Below, piece after piece: positions 1 through 7,525 of a stretch of 24,394 nt of DNA. Under the pieces are notes generated by a model. That model had not been told where the DNA came from and made no database searches. It saw only the letters and a program-made list of their open reading frames with translations. The stretch is from JAZDKP01 sp043802925 (GTDB lineage Bacteria; Fibrobacterota; OXYB2-FULL-49-7; JAEUSG01): the NCBI GenBank assembly GCA_043802925.1, contig JAZDKP010000097.1, forward strand, positions 1 to 24,394. The letters run 5' to 3'. Position 1 is the first letter of the stretch. Every line of letters starts with the position of its first letter. A program made the position numbers and the translations under genes.

Positions 1-303
1 CGTGATGGTGATCTGCTGCAAATCAGAGGAATAGCATTCTGCGTTTGAACCCGCGGTGATTTGTTTGACCGGAAACTCAATGATTTTGGAAATAAAGGGG
101 GGCTTAAAACCGAGGCCTTCATTTTTAAAATCCATGGAAACGGATCCGAGTGTGACCAGCACCCCGCGGTGCCCCGGATTCACAATGTAAAACGATGAAA
201 AAAGCAGGATGATTAATAGAATAACCGCGATGATAGAGATGATTTTTGTAAAAGCATTCTGCGAATTAAAGAAGTTGGAAACGATTTCCTCAAAGTCCGC
301 CAT
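1..303 (-). CDS. Band-7/SPFH (prohibitin-like) membrane protein, N-terminal part
   Basis: The reverse strand opens with ATG at 303 and stays open for 101 codons to the window edge, so the C-terminus is missing. A 19-residue hydrophilic start is followed by one hydrophobic segment (about residues 20-42, rich in Ile and Leu). Then comes the band-7 opening: IVNPGHRGVLVTLGSV, a GLGFKPPF stretch and a KIIEFPVKQ strand. This is the pattern of prohibitins and other SPFH proteins, which anchor by one N-terminal helix and form large membrane rings that organise membrane proteins or proteases. An AGGAG ribosome site lies six bases before the ATG. The family call rests on about 60 residues of the domain. 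It could be prohibitin, HflK/C-like or another SPFH member. Confidence 0.8.
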   Translation of the reverse strand, partial: MADFEEIVSNFFNSQNAFTKIISIIAVILLIILLFSSFYIVNPGHRGVLVTLGSVSMDFKNEGLGFKPPFISKIIEFPVKQITAGSNAECYSSDLQQITIT

Positions 304-370
304 AACGATCTCCTACGTTTAGTGGTTGTGTGCCGCTTGTTCGGGTTCTCCTAATTGCAGTATAAAAGAT

Positions 371-389
371 ACAAGGTCGACGACCCTGT
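371..389 (-). terminator. Candidate intrinsic terminator after the acyltransferase gene
   Basis: On the minus strand an 8-bp stem (ACAGGGTC / GACCTTGT, with one G-U pair) closes a three-base loop and is followed by ATCTTTTATA. It lies 27 bases past the acyltransferase stop and before the band-7 gene. The stem is short, so this is a moderate call. The same bases could serve as part of a promoter or operator for the band-7 gene. Confidence 0.4.
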
Positions 390-415
390 AACAAGATAAA
401 TGGGCCGGCCTGTTT

Positions 416-1597
416 TCAGATGCCCCACCCGTTCCGGAGACTCTGGAATATCCGGCGATAGCGATTCTCTTCCGGTGCGATCATGTCGTCGGGGAGCATG
501 AACATGCCGCCCCCGTTCCAGCCCCGTCCGTTTTGCATAAACGCAATGAGTGAACGCTGCAGCGAAGTGTCGGCCGGCCAATTGGCTGGCAACGTCGTTT
601 TAATGGGCCGGAAGAAAATAAACCAAAGGCCCTCCGGATCCGGCTTTGTAGGATAGCAATAGGCGGCGCGCTGCATCTTGAGCGGATTGCTGTTCTCCGG
701 AAGCAGTTCGCCCAGTCTCGGGTCCATGAACCAGGTTTTGAGCACCAGGGCCCGAAAAGGACTGTCCGGATGGTGGCGCTTGAAAAAATCAACAGCACGC
801 TCGAAGCTGCGGGTCACGCTCTCCCAGTCCATTTTGCCGCCAGCGGGAATGTGCAGGGATAGCACCGTGTCGCCACGGCGCAGGCAGGGTTGCCAGGCCG
901 GGCGGGGGAGGCGCACCTGCTTTGCCAGGACAAACCCGGCGGGATCAACAGGATTGCCAATCACCTCGTTCTCCCTTTCGACGAGGCGCGTCGTCCCGGC
1001 CGGGGAAGCGGATGCGTCCGGGGATTGCAGGACCCCTTCTTCCGTAAACAATGCGCCCTCTTCGGCGACCGCGAGGACCGCGTTGTCCGAGGCCCGCTTC
1101 CAGACGCAAACGCCGCCTGCAAAGGGTGAAAGCTGATATTCGAGGCGGCCAAGACGAATCAAGGGCTGGATGAAATAGGTGGCCAGCCAGGGGAACTGCC
1201 GTTCGTAAACACCCGGAACCCCGCGGCCGCGCATATGGTTGGAGACAAAGCAGTCTATCTGCTGAAGCGTCTCCGTTGTTACGCTTTCAGGGTACCGGAG
1301 CGTGCGGTGCCATTCCGCAAGTCTTGGCGCGAACTCGAGCGATAAAAGCAGATAAAACAGGCCTGCCTGTTGCCCCAGACGATTCAACAGGGGCGGCGCT
1401 CCCCACGGCAGGTTCTTTTCAGGGGTGATAAAGACGCGCCAATGCAGATACCATGCCAACCTTCGCAGGTTTTCGTCTGCATCGATGATATCCGTCAGGG
1501 CATTGAGAGGGCCGAAAAGGCCATTGGAAAGACCGAGGGCTTTTAGGCGCCCGGGAATGTTTGCTTTGTCAAGAAACGGGAGACGCTCATCGGGCAT
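416..1597 (-). CDS. GNAT-like C-terminal-domain acyltransferase
   Basis: From Met at 1597 the product has 393 residues. The C-terminal half (about residues 240-393) has the features of the GNAT_C acyltransferase family: LSLHIPAGGKMDWESV, a PFRALVLKTWFMDPRLGELLP stretch split by variable residues, then NPLKMQRAAY. The helical N-terminal half fits the partner NAT_N domain. Substrate is unknown; these proteins are predicted cytoplasmic acyltransferases. Start choice is uncertain. The frame is open up to 1792, but that would overlap the upstream gene by 109 bases. The ATG at 1597 has GGAGGAGG 11 bases upstream. No ATG, GTG or TTG exists in between, although a CTG at 1687 overlaps the upstream TGA. 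The coding-like residues just before Met 1597 leave the longer form possible. Confidence 0.72.
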   Translation of the reverse strand: MPDERLPFLDKANIPGRLKALGLSNGLFGPLNALTDIIDADENLRRLAWYLHWRVFITPEKNLPWGAPPLLNRLGQQAGLFYLLLSLEFAPRLAEWHRTLRYPESVTTETLQQIDCFVSNHMRGRGVPGVYERQFPWLATYFIQPLIRLGRLEYQLSPFAGGVCVWKRASDNAVLAVAEEGALFTEEGVLQSPDASASPAGTTRLVERENEVIGNPVDPAGFVLAKQVRLPRPAWQPCLRRGDTVLSLHIPAGGKMDWESVTRSFERAVDFFKRHHPDSPFRALVLKTWFMDPRLGELLPENSNPLKMQRAAYCYPTKPDPEGLWFIFFRPIKTTLPANWPADTSLQRSLIAFMQNGRGWNGGGMFMLPDDMIAPEENRYRRIFQSLRNGWGI

Positions 1598-1683
1598 GGC
1601 ACGCAGGGCCTCCTCCCACCGATGGGGAGTGCCGTTAAAGGCATCCGGTTCATTGAGCGCAGCGAAGACGTGGGGGTGTTGTA

Positions 1684-2235
1684 TCAGTCGACACCAAACC
1701 GGTAGCAGGCCTGGGCCGTGGCACTGGCCGCGCGCCAGCCAAACAGCCCCGTCACTTTGATTGAAAAATCCTGAAGCAGCGAAAAGCGGCAACCCAGGCC
1801 CACGCCCGGAGAGACCAGCGGAAAGACCCCCAGCGCAAGGATGGCGCAGGGGTTGATGGGTTCGTTCCGGTTTTCCTCATACAGATAGGCGCTGCAGTAC
1901 CCCGTGATGGCCGGAACAAACAGCACGGAATCGATTCGCTGGTCATAAAAACCGAGCATGGCCATTCCGCCAAGGCCGATGTGGTCGTCCATGATTTCGT
2001 ACGACAGGCAGAGGACATTTTGCGTATGCAGTTCAACGGTCCCGGTCCCGTCGCTCCAGGGGAAAAGGGTCTTGTCGTACCGGTTTGTGGTATGCGAAAG
2101 CCCCGCCCCGGCGCCGATGAACTGGGCGTAGTGGCTGCGTTCGTCAGAGAAGTTGACGGCGCGGATGTCCTGCGCGGACAGGCCCGTTGCGGCGTAGAGC
2201 GTGAGGGCCATTGCGAGGCAGGCGTGTACTTTCAT
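1684..2235 (-). CDS. Small exported protein, outer-membrane beta-barrel-like
   Basis: The product has 183 residues with a clear Sec signal peptide (MKVHACLAMALTLYAATGLSAQ, cleavage near residue 21). The mature part has alternating Gly/aromatic beta-strand segments (FIGAGAGLSH, LGGMAMLGFY, ALGVFPLVSPGVGLGCRF) and ends in a strand close to YRF, as small outer-membrane barrels do. I do not recognise a family. GGAG lies seven bases before the ATG. It is the first gene of a minus-strand pair with the acyltransferase and diverges from the matrixin operon, so the two share a 241-bp regulatory gap. A periplasmic soluble protein is the main alternative. Confidence 0.7.
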   Translation of the reverse strand: MKVHACLAMALTLYAATGLSAQDIRAVNFSDERSHYAQFIGAGAGLSHTTNRYDKTLFPWSDGTGTVELHTQNVLCLSYEIMDDHIGLGGMAMLGFYDQRIDSVLFVPAITGYCSAYLYEENRNEPINPCAILALGVFPLVSPGVGLGCRFSLLQDFSIKVTGLFGWRAASATAQACYRFGVD

Positions 2236-2293
2236 CCTTTATCTCCGTTATGGACGCGGAAACGTGCGTTTTATCAATATGAAAGATAATAAA

Positions 2294-2341
2294 AAATTGG
2301 CCGGGGAGGGGGACATTCCTCCGGACAATATTGTCCAATTT
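2294..2341. promoter_or_regulatory. Nested palindromes in the divergent gap
   Basis: Between the divergent starts at 2235 and 2477 lies GGACAATATTGTCC (2323-2336), a perfect 14-bp palindrome. Just before it, GGAGG (2305-2309) can pair with CCTCC (2318-2322). Outside both, AAATTGG (2294-2300) can pair with CCAATTT (2335-2341). The inner hairpin and the palindrome share two G residues (2323-2324), so they are alternative pairings. This looks like an operator or a DNA/RNA structure. The rest of the gap (2342-2476) holds only a TTGACT at 2372 without a convincing -10. Confidence 0.5.
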
Positions 2342-2476
2342 CAGGCGTCTTACCTCATTTTTCGGCCATTTTTGACTTCTTTCCACTCTGTTTTTGCACT
2401 TTTCCAGGGTTTCTGTGCTCTGGATCACCTATTGCTTTTAAGCACGCATATCGTCATTCAATTTATGGGAGGTTGT

Positions 2477-3028
2477 ATGAAACAGAGAGTCCTCATTGCC
2501 GCGTTTTTGATCCTTGCGGCGCTGGCGTATCCGACCAGCATGTTCGTAGTGGGGTTACCCGAGCTTTCCACTGCCTCGGAGGTTATTGTCCAGGCCAAAG
2601 TAACGGCCATTGTCCCGCAGTTCAACAGGGACAGCACACAGATTGTCACCTATATTCGAATGAACATCAATGACGACCTGCTCGGGGACAAAGAGGACAA
2701 CGAAATCATCATCCGCCAGCCCGGCGGCACCCTCGGCTCAAAAATGATGGCCGTGGAAGGGACCACCACCTACCGCGTGGGCGACAACAATGTCCTTTTC
2801 CTACGGCGTGACCTCGAAAACAATTCCACCTTCCAAACCCTCGGCCTTTACCAAGGCAAGTACCGCATTTTCACGGACGCTTCCAATGTGCAGCGCGTGG
2901 CCCAGGAAGTGAACGGCAAGGTCATCCTCTACAAGTCCGCCGCAGGGACCGGCCCGGTCGAGACAGGCAACAACCTACCTCTTAACGAGTTCAAAACAAA
3001 AGTCCTGTCCTACCGGACCGGTCAGTAA
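2477..3028 (+). CDS. Exported companion protein of the matrixin metalloprotease
   Basis: The product has 183 residues with an N-terminal signal segment (MKQRVLIAAFLILAALAYPTS). The mature part reads as a beta-rich domain: a VIVQAKVTAIVPQ strand, TQIVTYIRMNINDDLLG, then IIIRQPGGTLGSKMM, VGDNNVLFLRRD and LYQGKYRIF. This pattern (a secretory 'RQPGG...VLFL...QGKYRI' domain) recurs just upstream of matrixin genes in unrelated bacteria, as I recall. The function is unknown; an inhibitor, chaperone or co-factor of the protease is a guess. GGGAGG four bases before the ATG at 2477 fixes the start over an ATG 12 bases upstream. The gap to the protease gene is 16 bases. Confidence 0.78.
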   Translation: MKQRVLIAAFLILAALAYPTSMFVVGLPELSTASEVIVQAKVTAIVPQFNRDSTQIVTYIRMNINDDLLGDKEDNEIIIRQPGGTLGSKMMAVEGTTTYRVGDNNVLFLRRDLENNSTFQTLGLYQGKYRIFTDASNVQRVAQEVNGKVILYKSAAGTGPVETGNNLPLNEFKTKVLSYRTGQ

Positions 3029-3044
3029 GGAAAGGAAGCAAAAT

Positions 3045-5510
3045 ATGAAAACGAATATTATATCCATTGTCATCGCGTTGCCAGTCCTGTTGTCCGCCTA
3101 TACTTTTCTCGGGCCCAAATGGCCCGGACAGACGCCCGAAGTGCAGTATTTCATCCAGGAAGACGGGACGCCCGACGTGGTGAATGAATTTGACGCGGTC
3201 ACGAATGCCTTTCAGCAATGGCCGGACGTCGAAGGCACGGCCATCACCGTCCAATACATGGGCACGGTAGAATCCCAGTCGGTCGCTCCCAACCATAAAA
3301 ACATCGTGAAGTGGGAAGCGGGCAATGGTTTCAATTTTGACCGCAACGTCATCGCGGTTTGTTATTATTGGTACGAAGGCACGACCATGACCGACTTTGA
3401 CATGGTCATGAACGGCCGCGACTTCCAGTGGTCCACGAGCGGCGAGTGCGGAAAAATGGATGTGGGACGCATCACCCTCCACGAAGCCGGCCATGCGCTG
3501 GGCCTGGGCCACAGCGCGGCGGCCTCCTCGGTGATGCTGCCCACGGCCGCTTATGGCGATGTCACCCGGACTCTTTTTACGGATGACAGCCTGGGCATCA
3601 TCGCATTGTATCCGCGTACGGTCGTCAACAACCGTGCGCCGGTCATTGTGAGCACACCGGTAACCGAAGCGGTTACCGGTGAAAAATATGAATATCAGGT
3701 CATGGCCACGGATGCGGACAATGACCCGATACGCTTTAAGCTTCTTACGATGCCGCTCAACATGCGCATCGATTCCGTCACGGGGCTTATCCTCTGGTAT
3801 CCCAAGTTTCTGGACCTCGGCGCGCACACCGTGACCGTAGAGGCGCATGACAAGTTCAACGCCCGCGCCACGCAGACCTTTATTGTCAGGGTCGGGGACC
3901 TTGTGGTCTATACCCCGGACACAATCGTCAATTTCGCGGACACGCTCTACTATCCGGTCCGCGTGACCAGCATGGAAGGGTACGGCATCTATGCCGGCAA
4001 CATCGAGGTGAGCTACGATTCGAGCAAGATTGTCATGCTGGAGGTGGACACCGTGGGTGCCTGCATTCCCGGCGCCACGCTCGCCAAGAACATTACCAGC
4101 AACCGGGTCAAGGTCGCGTTCGCCGCGGCCGAGGCGTTTATTGGCCAGGGCACGCTCTTTCGCATCAAGCTCCTGGTCCACAAGGAACATTGCGGCGAAA
4201 ATATTCCTGCGCCCGTTGTCAAGGCTTTTTTCAATGACGGGGACCCCGTGGCCACCACGCGCACAGGGAACATTTACATGAAGTGCGGCTCCTGCACGGG
4301 CTCCTACAGCTACAATATCGACGGCAAGGTGATCTACCAGGCCAATCGCATGGGCGTCAGTGACGCGGACGTATGGGTCACCGTGCCGGAGCGCATCGAG
4401 GCCGTGACGCAGAAGGACGGCTATTATGAGCTGGTCAAAGTCCCCCGTACCACTCTGACCTTCAAGGTTGAGTCCGCCAAGGACTCGGGGGATGTGCGTG
4501 ACGCCATCTCGGCCTACGATGCCTCCCTCATCCTCCGCAACGTGGTTGGAATCATTTCGCTTGCCACGTTTTCCAAACAGTCCGTATGCGCGGATGTGAA
4601 CAACAACAAGCTTATCACCGCCTACGACGCGGCGCTTATCCTCCGGTACGTGGTGAAGTATGACGACGCCACGTTCATCGGCCGTTGGTTCATGGTATCG
4701 CCCGCAGTGGAAATTAAAGGGCTGCTTGCGCCAAGGCACGACGTCAATTTTGAGGCCTATCTCGTCGGTGATGTCAGCGGCAACTGGAACGATTTCACAA
4801 AGATGCCCAAGGTGGCCGCGGGTTCCGCGGGTGTCCTCACGCTTTCGGCCGCGTCCGAAATCCCCCCGGTCCAGGCTGGCGGCGAACCCTGCCAGAGGCT
4901 GACGGTGGCTTGCCGCGGTACGGCCGGGGTCTACTCCGGTCAGATGGAAGTCGCCTTTGATACGGACCACTACACCCTGATCGGCGTGAACGCATCCCTG
5001 ATGATGAATGGTTTTACACTGGCGCACAACGTGGCGGGTGGCAAGGCGCTCATTGCGTTTGCCGGGACCCAGCCGTTTTCGGGTGATGGCGCGCTTTTTG
5101 ACCTTGTGCTGTCGCCCAAGGCGGGCGCCTCCGGGAGCGGGCTCGTCTCCTCCACGCTCAGTAACGCCCGCTTTAACGAAGAGCCGTCCGGTGCCATTCT
5201 CGTGGAAAACCGTGTCGCAGCCGCGGAAGGGACTGTTGAAGGCATCAGCCGTATTTTCCCGAACCCGTTTAACCCGGCGGTCACGGTTTCCTTTGTGCTG
5301 GCAACACGGGGCCGCGCTGTGGTCAAGGTCTATGACATCGCGGGCCGCGAAATCTGCGTCCTTGCCGAAGGACTTCTGTCCGCCGGCCAGCACCGTGTCA
5401 TGTGGAACAGCCGTGACCGCCGGGGAAAGACAGTCGCCTCGGGCATCTATCTGCTCCAATTTGTTTCGGAAAGGAAGGTGCAGACCCACCGGCTCTTTCT
5501 CATGAAGTAA
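3045..5510 (+). CDS. Secreted multimodular matrixin-type zinc metalloprotease
   Basis: The 821-residue product starts with a signal peptide (residues 1-19). A matrixin/metzincin catalytic domain follows (about 20-190), with the zinc site HEAGHALGLGH at 146-156 and a downstream SSVM Met-turn (161-164). Next come a cadherin/He_PIG-like Ig domain (about 194-285, DADNDPIRF and VTGLILWYP), a first cohesin-like domain (about 286-425), a short CarboxypepD-like strand module, a dockerin-like pair of repeats (about 475-541, both with AYDAxLILRxVV), a second cohesin-like domain (about 605-725) and an FlgD/type-IX-like sorting domain (735-821, IFPNPFNP). It probably acts at the cell surface or is released, and degrades protein. 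There is no obvious cysteine-switch prodomain. An AGGAAAGGAAG ribosome site precedes the ATG. Confidence 0.88.
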   Translation: MKTNIISIVIALPVLLSAYTFLGPKWPGQTPEVQYFIQEDGTPDVVNEFDAVTNAFQQWPDVEGTAITVQYMGTVESQSVAPNHKNIVKWEAGNGFNFDRNVIAVCYYWYEGTTMTDFDMVMNGRDFQWSTSGECGKMDVGRITLHEAGHALGLGHSAAASSVMLPTAAYGDVTRTLFTDDSLGIIALYPRTVVNNRAPVIVSTPVTEAVTGEKYEYQVMATDADNDPIRFKLLTMPLNMRIDSVTGLILWYPKFLDLGAHTVTVEAHDKFNARATQTFIVRVGDLVVYTPDTIVNFADTLYYPVRVTSMEGYGIYAGNIEVSYDSSKIVMLEVDTVGACIPGATLAKNITSNRVKVAFAAAEAFIGQGTLFRIKLLVHKEHCGENIPAPVVKAFFNDGDPVATTRTGNIYMKCGSCTGSYSYNIDGKVIYQANRMGVSDADVWVTVPERIEAVTQKDGYYELVKVPRTTLTFKVESAKDSGDVRDAISAYDASLILRNVVGIISLATFSKQSVCADVNNNKLITAYDAALILRYVVKYDDATFIGRWFMVSPAVEIKGLLAPRHDVNFEAYLVGDVSGNWNDFTKMPKVAAGSAGVLTLSAASEIPPVQAGGEPCQRLTVACRGTAGVYSGQMEVAFDTDHYTLIGVNASLMMNGFTLAHNVAGGKALIAFAGTQPFSGDGALFDLVLSPKAGASGSGLVSSTLSNARFNEEPSGAILVENRVAAAEGTVEGISRIFPNPFNPAVTVSFVLATRGRAVVKVYDIAGREICVLAEGLLSAGQHRVMWNSRDRRGKTVASGIYLLQFVSERKVQTHRLFLMK
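3655..3681 (+). repeat. Perfect 12-bp intragenic inverted repeat
   Basis: CACCGGTAACCG, a three-base AAG loop and CGGTTACCGGTG form a perfect 12-bp stem inside the matrixin coding region. It encodes the linker after the catalytic domain, at the entry to the cadherin-like domain. No U-tract follows, so it is not an intrinsic terminator. Confidence 0.7.
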
Positions 5511-5533
5511 TTTCAGTCCTGCAGGGCGAAAGG

Positions 5534-5566
5534 AACGGGGAGGCGTGCAAAGCGCGCTTCCCCGTT
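5534..5566 (+). terminator. Stem-loop after the matrixin gene
   Basis: A 15-base arm beginning AACGGGGAGG and an arm ending TTCCCCGTT pair around an AAA loop, with two G-U pairs, 23 bases past the matrixin stop. The sequence that follows is AT-rich (CGTCTATAATAATATATATT) rather than a clean T run. The stem is strong, so an intrinsic terminator is likely. A TATAAT at 5571-5576 directly after it has no matching -35, so I do not call a promoter there. Confidence 0.6.
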
Positions 5567-5593
5567 CGTCTATAATAATATATATTTATAGAG

Positions 5594-5624
5594 CCCACCG
5601 ATTGTCTTTCACAATCAGAGTGGG
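5594..5624 (+). other. Leader hairpin upstream of the HD-GYP gene
   Basis: CCCAC pairs with GTGGG and, inside it, GATTGT pairs with ACAATC around a CTTTC loop, separated by a small internal loop. It lies about 80 bases before the GTG start of the HD-GYP gene. I see none of the conserved bases of a c-di-GMP (GEMM) riboswitch, so this is only a structured leader candidate. Confidence 0.3.
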
Positions 5625-5705
5625 AGGTCGAGTGCGAATGGGCTGTTTATCGTCCTCTTTGGCGGGCTCGAGGTCCATTGAAAACTGAACGATTAAGGAT
5701 TTCGC

Positions 5706-6953
5706 GTGGCTGACAGCACAAGGGGCACGGTTCGCAAGCAGGTCGGCATTGACCAGGTGACCGTGGGCATGTATCTCGAGGATGTGTCCACGGAGCGCGG
5801 CGTGCTCCTGATTTCCCGCGACATCTCCGTGCAGTCCGAAACGCAAATCCAGGCGCTCCGCCAGCGCGGGGTCCAGAAGGTCACCATCAACGTACAGAAG
5901 GGAAAGGACGTGGTGGGCGCCCCGCCGGTGAGGGCCACGGTCCGGACCGCGGAACCCTCTGCCAGCGCGGCCGAAAACCAGAAGCAGGCGGAACTGGCCG
6001 AGCGCGAGGCCGCCTATTACAGGGAGCTGAGCAAGGCGCACGATGTCCACGCCCAGACCGTGGAAACCGCGACGGAGGTCCTTCGCAACATCAAGAACGG
6101 CCGTACATTTTCCACGGTCAATGTCCGCGGTGTTTCAGAGAGCATCGCCGAAAGCATTGCGCGCAACCCGGATGCGCTGGTCAGCCTCACACAGATTAAG
6201 GGTTTTGACGAGTATACGTATACGCACTCTGTCAATGTCGGCATTCTCGTGACCTCGCTGGCCGCGGAAATGGGGTACAAGGGCGAGTCCCTGGTCGAGG
6301 TCAGCATGGGCGGCCTGCTCCACGATATCGGTAAAATGCGCGTGCCAGATTCCATCCTCAAAAAGCCGGGTAAACTCACGGACCTCGAGTTCACCACCAT
6401 CAAGCGCCACCCGGAAATGGGCATCGAAATCATCGGTGACCGTCCGGGCATCCCGGACATCACGCGGAAAATGATTTCCCAGCACCATGAGCGTTTCAAC
6501 GGCAAGGGCTACCCGCTTGGGCTCGCGGGCGCCCGCATCCACGAGGCCGGGCTCATCACGGCCGTGGCCGATGTGTTTGATGCCCTGACCTCGGACCGTG
6601 TGTACAAGGAGGCGTGGACTCCCCAGCGCGCGCTCGCCATGATCTTTAACGGGTGCGACGTCGATTATTCCCGCCGCATCGCCGAACTGTTCGCGCGTCA
6701 CATGGGCATCTATCCGGTGGGCAGTTTTGTCCGCCTCGTGTCCGGTGAAATGGCCGTGGTTGTGCGCGTGGACCGGGGGCACCTGTTGGCGCCCAGGGTG
6801 CTTGTCCTGTTCGACAAAGGGGGCAAACGTCATGCAAAACCGGTGGAATACGACCTCCTAGTCAAGCAGAACGGGCCGGAGGGCGCGCAATACCGCATCG
6901 AGGTCTCACTGGACCCCAAGGCCTACAGCATTTGTGTCAGTGATTTTCTTTGA
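5706..6953 (+). CDS. HD-GYP domain cyclic-di-GMP phosphodiesterase
   Basis: The product has 415 residues. Residues 1-100 match the DUF3391-type N-terminal segment that often precedes HD-GYP (VGMYLEDV, then the acidic/basic linker). The HD-GYP domain follows: HSVNVG at 174, HDIGK at 206-210, HHERFNGKGYP at 260-270 and an ADVFDALTSDRVYK block near 290. All metal ligands expected for the family are visible, so it should be active in degrading c-di-GMP. No transmembrane segment or receiver domain is seen, so input must come through the N-terminal part or partners. The start is GTG at 5706 with AAGGA seven bases upstream. Its stop overlaps the next ATG (TGATG), which suggests translational coupling. 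Confidence 0.93.
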   Translation: MADSTRGTVRKQVGIDQVTVGMYLEDVSTERGVLLISRDISVQSETQIQALRQRGVQKVTINVQKGKDVVGAPPVRATVRTAEPSASAAENQKQAELAEREAAYYRELSKAHDVHAQTVETATEVLRNIKNGRTFSTVNVRGVSESIAESIARNPDALVSLTQIKGFDEYTYTHSVNVGILVTSLAAEMGYKGESLVEVSMGGLLHDIGKMRVPDSILKKPGKLTDLEFTTIKRHPEMGIEIIGDRPGIPDITRKMISQHHERFNGKGYPLGLAGARIHEAGLITAVADVFDALTSDRVYKEAWTPQRALAMIFNGCDVDYSRRIAELFARHMGIYPVGSFVRLVSGEMAVVVRVDRGHLLAPRVLVLFDKGGKRHAKPVEYDLLVKQNGPEGAQYRIEVSLDPKAYSICVSDFL

Positions 6954-7525
6954 TGCCTGCCAACCTTTCGTCCCTGCGGATCGCATCGGCCCATTACCGG
7001 GCCCTCCTCAAAAAAATCGCCTTTTTCGAGACCCGTCTCCGCAGCCGCCATGCCGCGTCCATCCAATGCCGGCCCGGGTGCGCGGAGTGCTGCACCCTTT
7101 CGAGCGTTTTTCCCGTGGAGGCGCAGGCACTTTCCGCTGCGCTGAATAAACTGCCGATCCGTGTGCTCGGTGCGCTCACGGAAAACAAGGGAGACCACAA
7201 GGTCTGCCCGCTTCTTCTTGACGGACGCTGCACGGTCTATGCGGCACGCCCGGTCATCTGCCGCACGCACGGGTATCCGCTTCGGGTGAACGGCCGAGTT
7301 GACTTTTGCGGGTTGAATTTCAAGGGCGTCCGTTCGTTCGATGCGGAGGACGTCCTGGACCTCGATGCGCTTAATACGGTGCTGGCGGTGGTGAATATTG
7401 TATTTTGGAAGGCAACGGACGGGGAGCATGGCCGGAACGCGCGCGTTCCGTTGAAACGGCTTCTCGCACAAGCAATACAGCAGAGGCGGTCCGGTCACAA
7501 ACGGAAAAAACATGCCAGGGGTTGA
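6953..7525 (+). CDS. YkgJ-family cysteine cluster protein
   Basis: The 190-residue product has the Zn/Fe-binding Cys cluster of the YkgJ/UPF0153 family. Cys 39, 43, 46 and 47 form CxxxCxxCC, followed by Cys 85 (VCPLLLDGRC), Cys 93, the ARPVICRTHGYPL block (Cys 103) and Cys 119. The family is thought to bind a metal or Fe-S cluster; its biochemical role is not established. A helical N-terminus precedes the cluster, and the basic tail (HKRKKHARG) overlaps the next gene by 14 bases. It starts within the HD-GYP stop codon, so it is the middle gene of a three-gene operon. Confidence 0.88.
   Translation: MPANLSSLRIASAHYRALLKKIAFFETRLRSRHAASIQCRPGCAECCTLSSVFPVEAQALSAALNKLPIRVLGALTENKGDHKVCPLLLDGRCTVYAARPVICRTHGYPLRVNGRVDFCGLNFKGVRSFDAEDVLDLDALNTVLAVVNIVFWKATDGEHGRNARVPLKRLLAQAIQQRRSGHKRKKHARG

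Noticed and set aside
4816..4832. Repeated CCGCGG hexamers in the matrixin gene
   Set aside because: Short GC palindromes are expected in Ala/Gly codon runs; nothing extends them.
2991..5489. An 832-codon open frame on the minus strand opposite the matrixin gene
   Set aside because: Its translation is rich in His, Arg, Gly and Asp without domains. The plus strand encodes a signal peptide, a zinc motif and known modules, so the minus frame is a codon-usage shadow.
5594..5705. A c-di-GMP (GEMM) riboswitch before the HD-GYP gene
   Set aside because: None of the conserved GEMM core or tetraloop-receptor bases could be found; only a simple hairpin is present.
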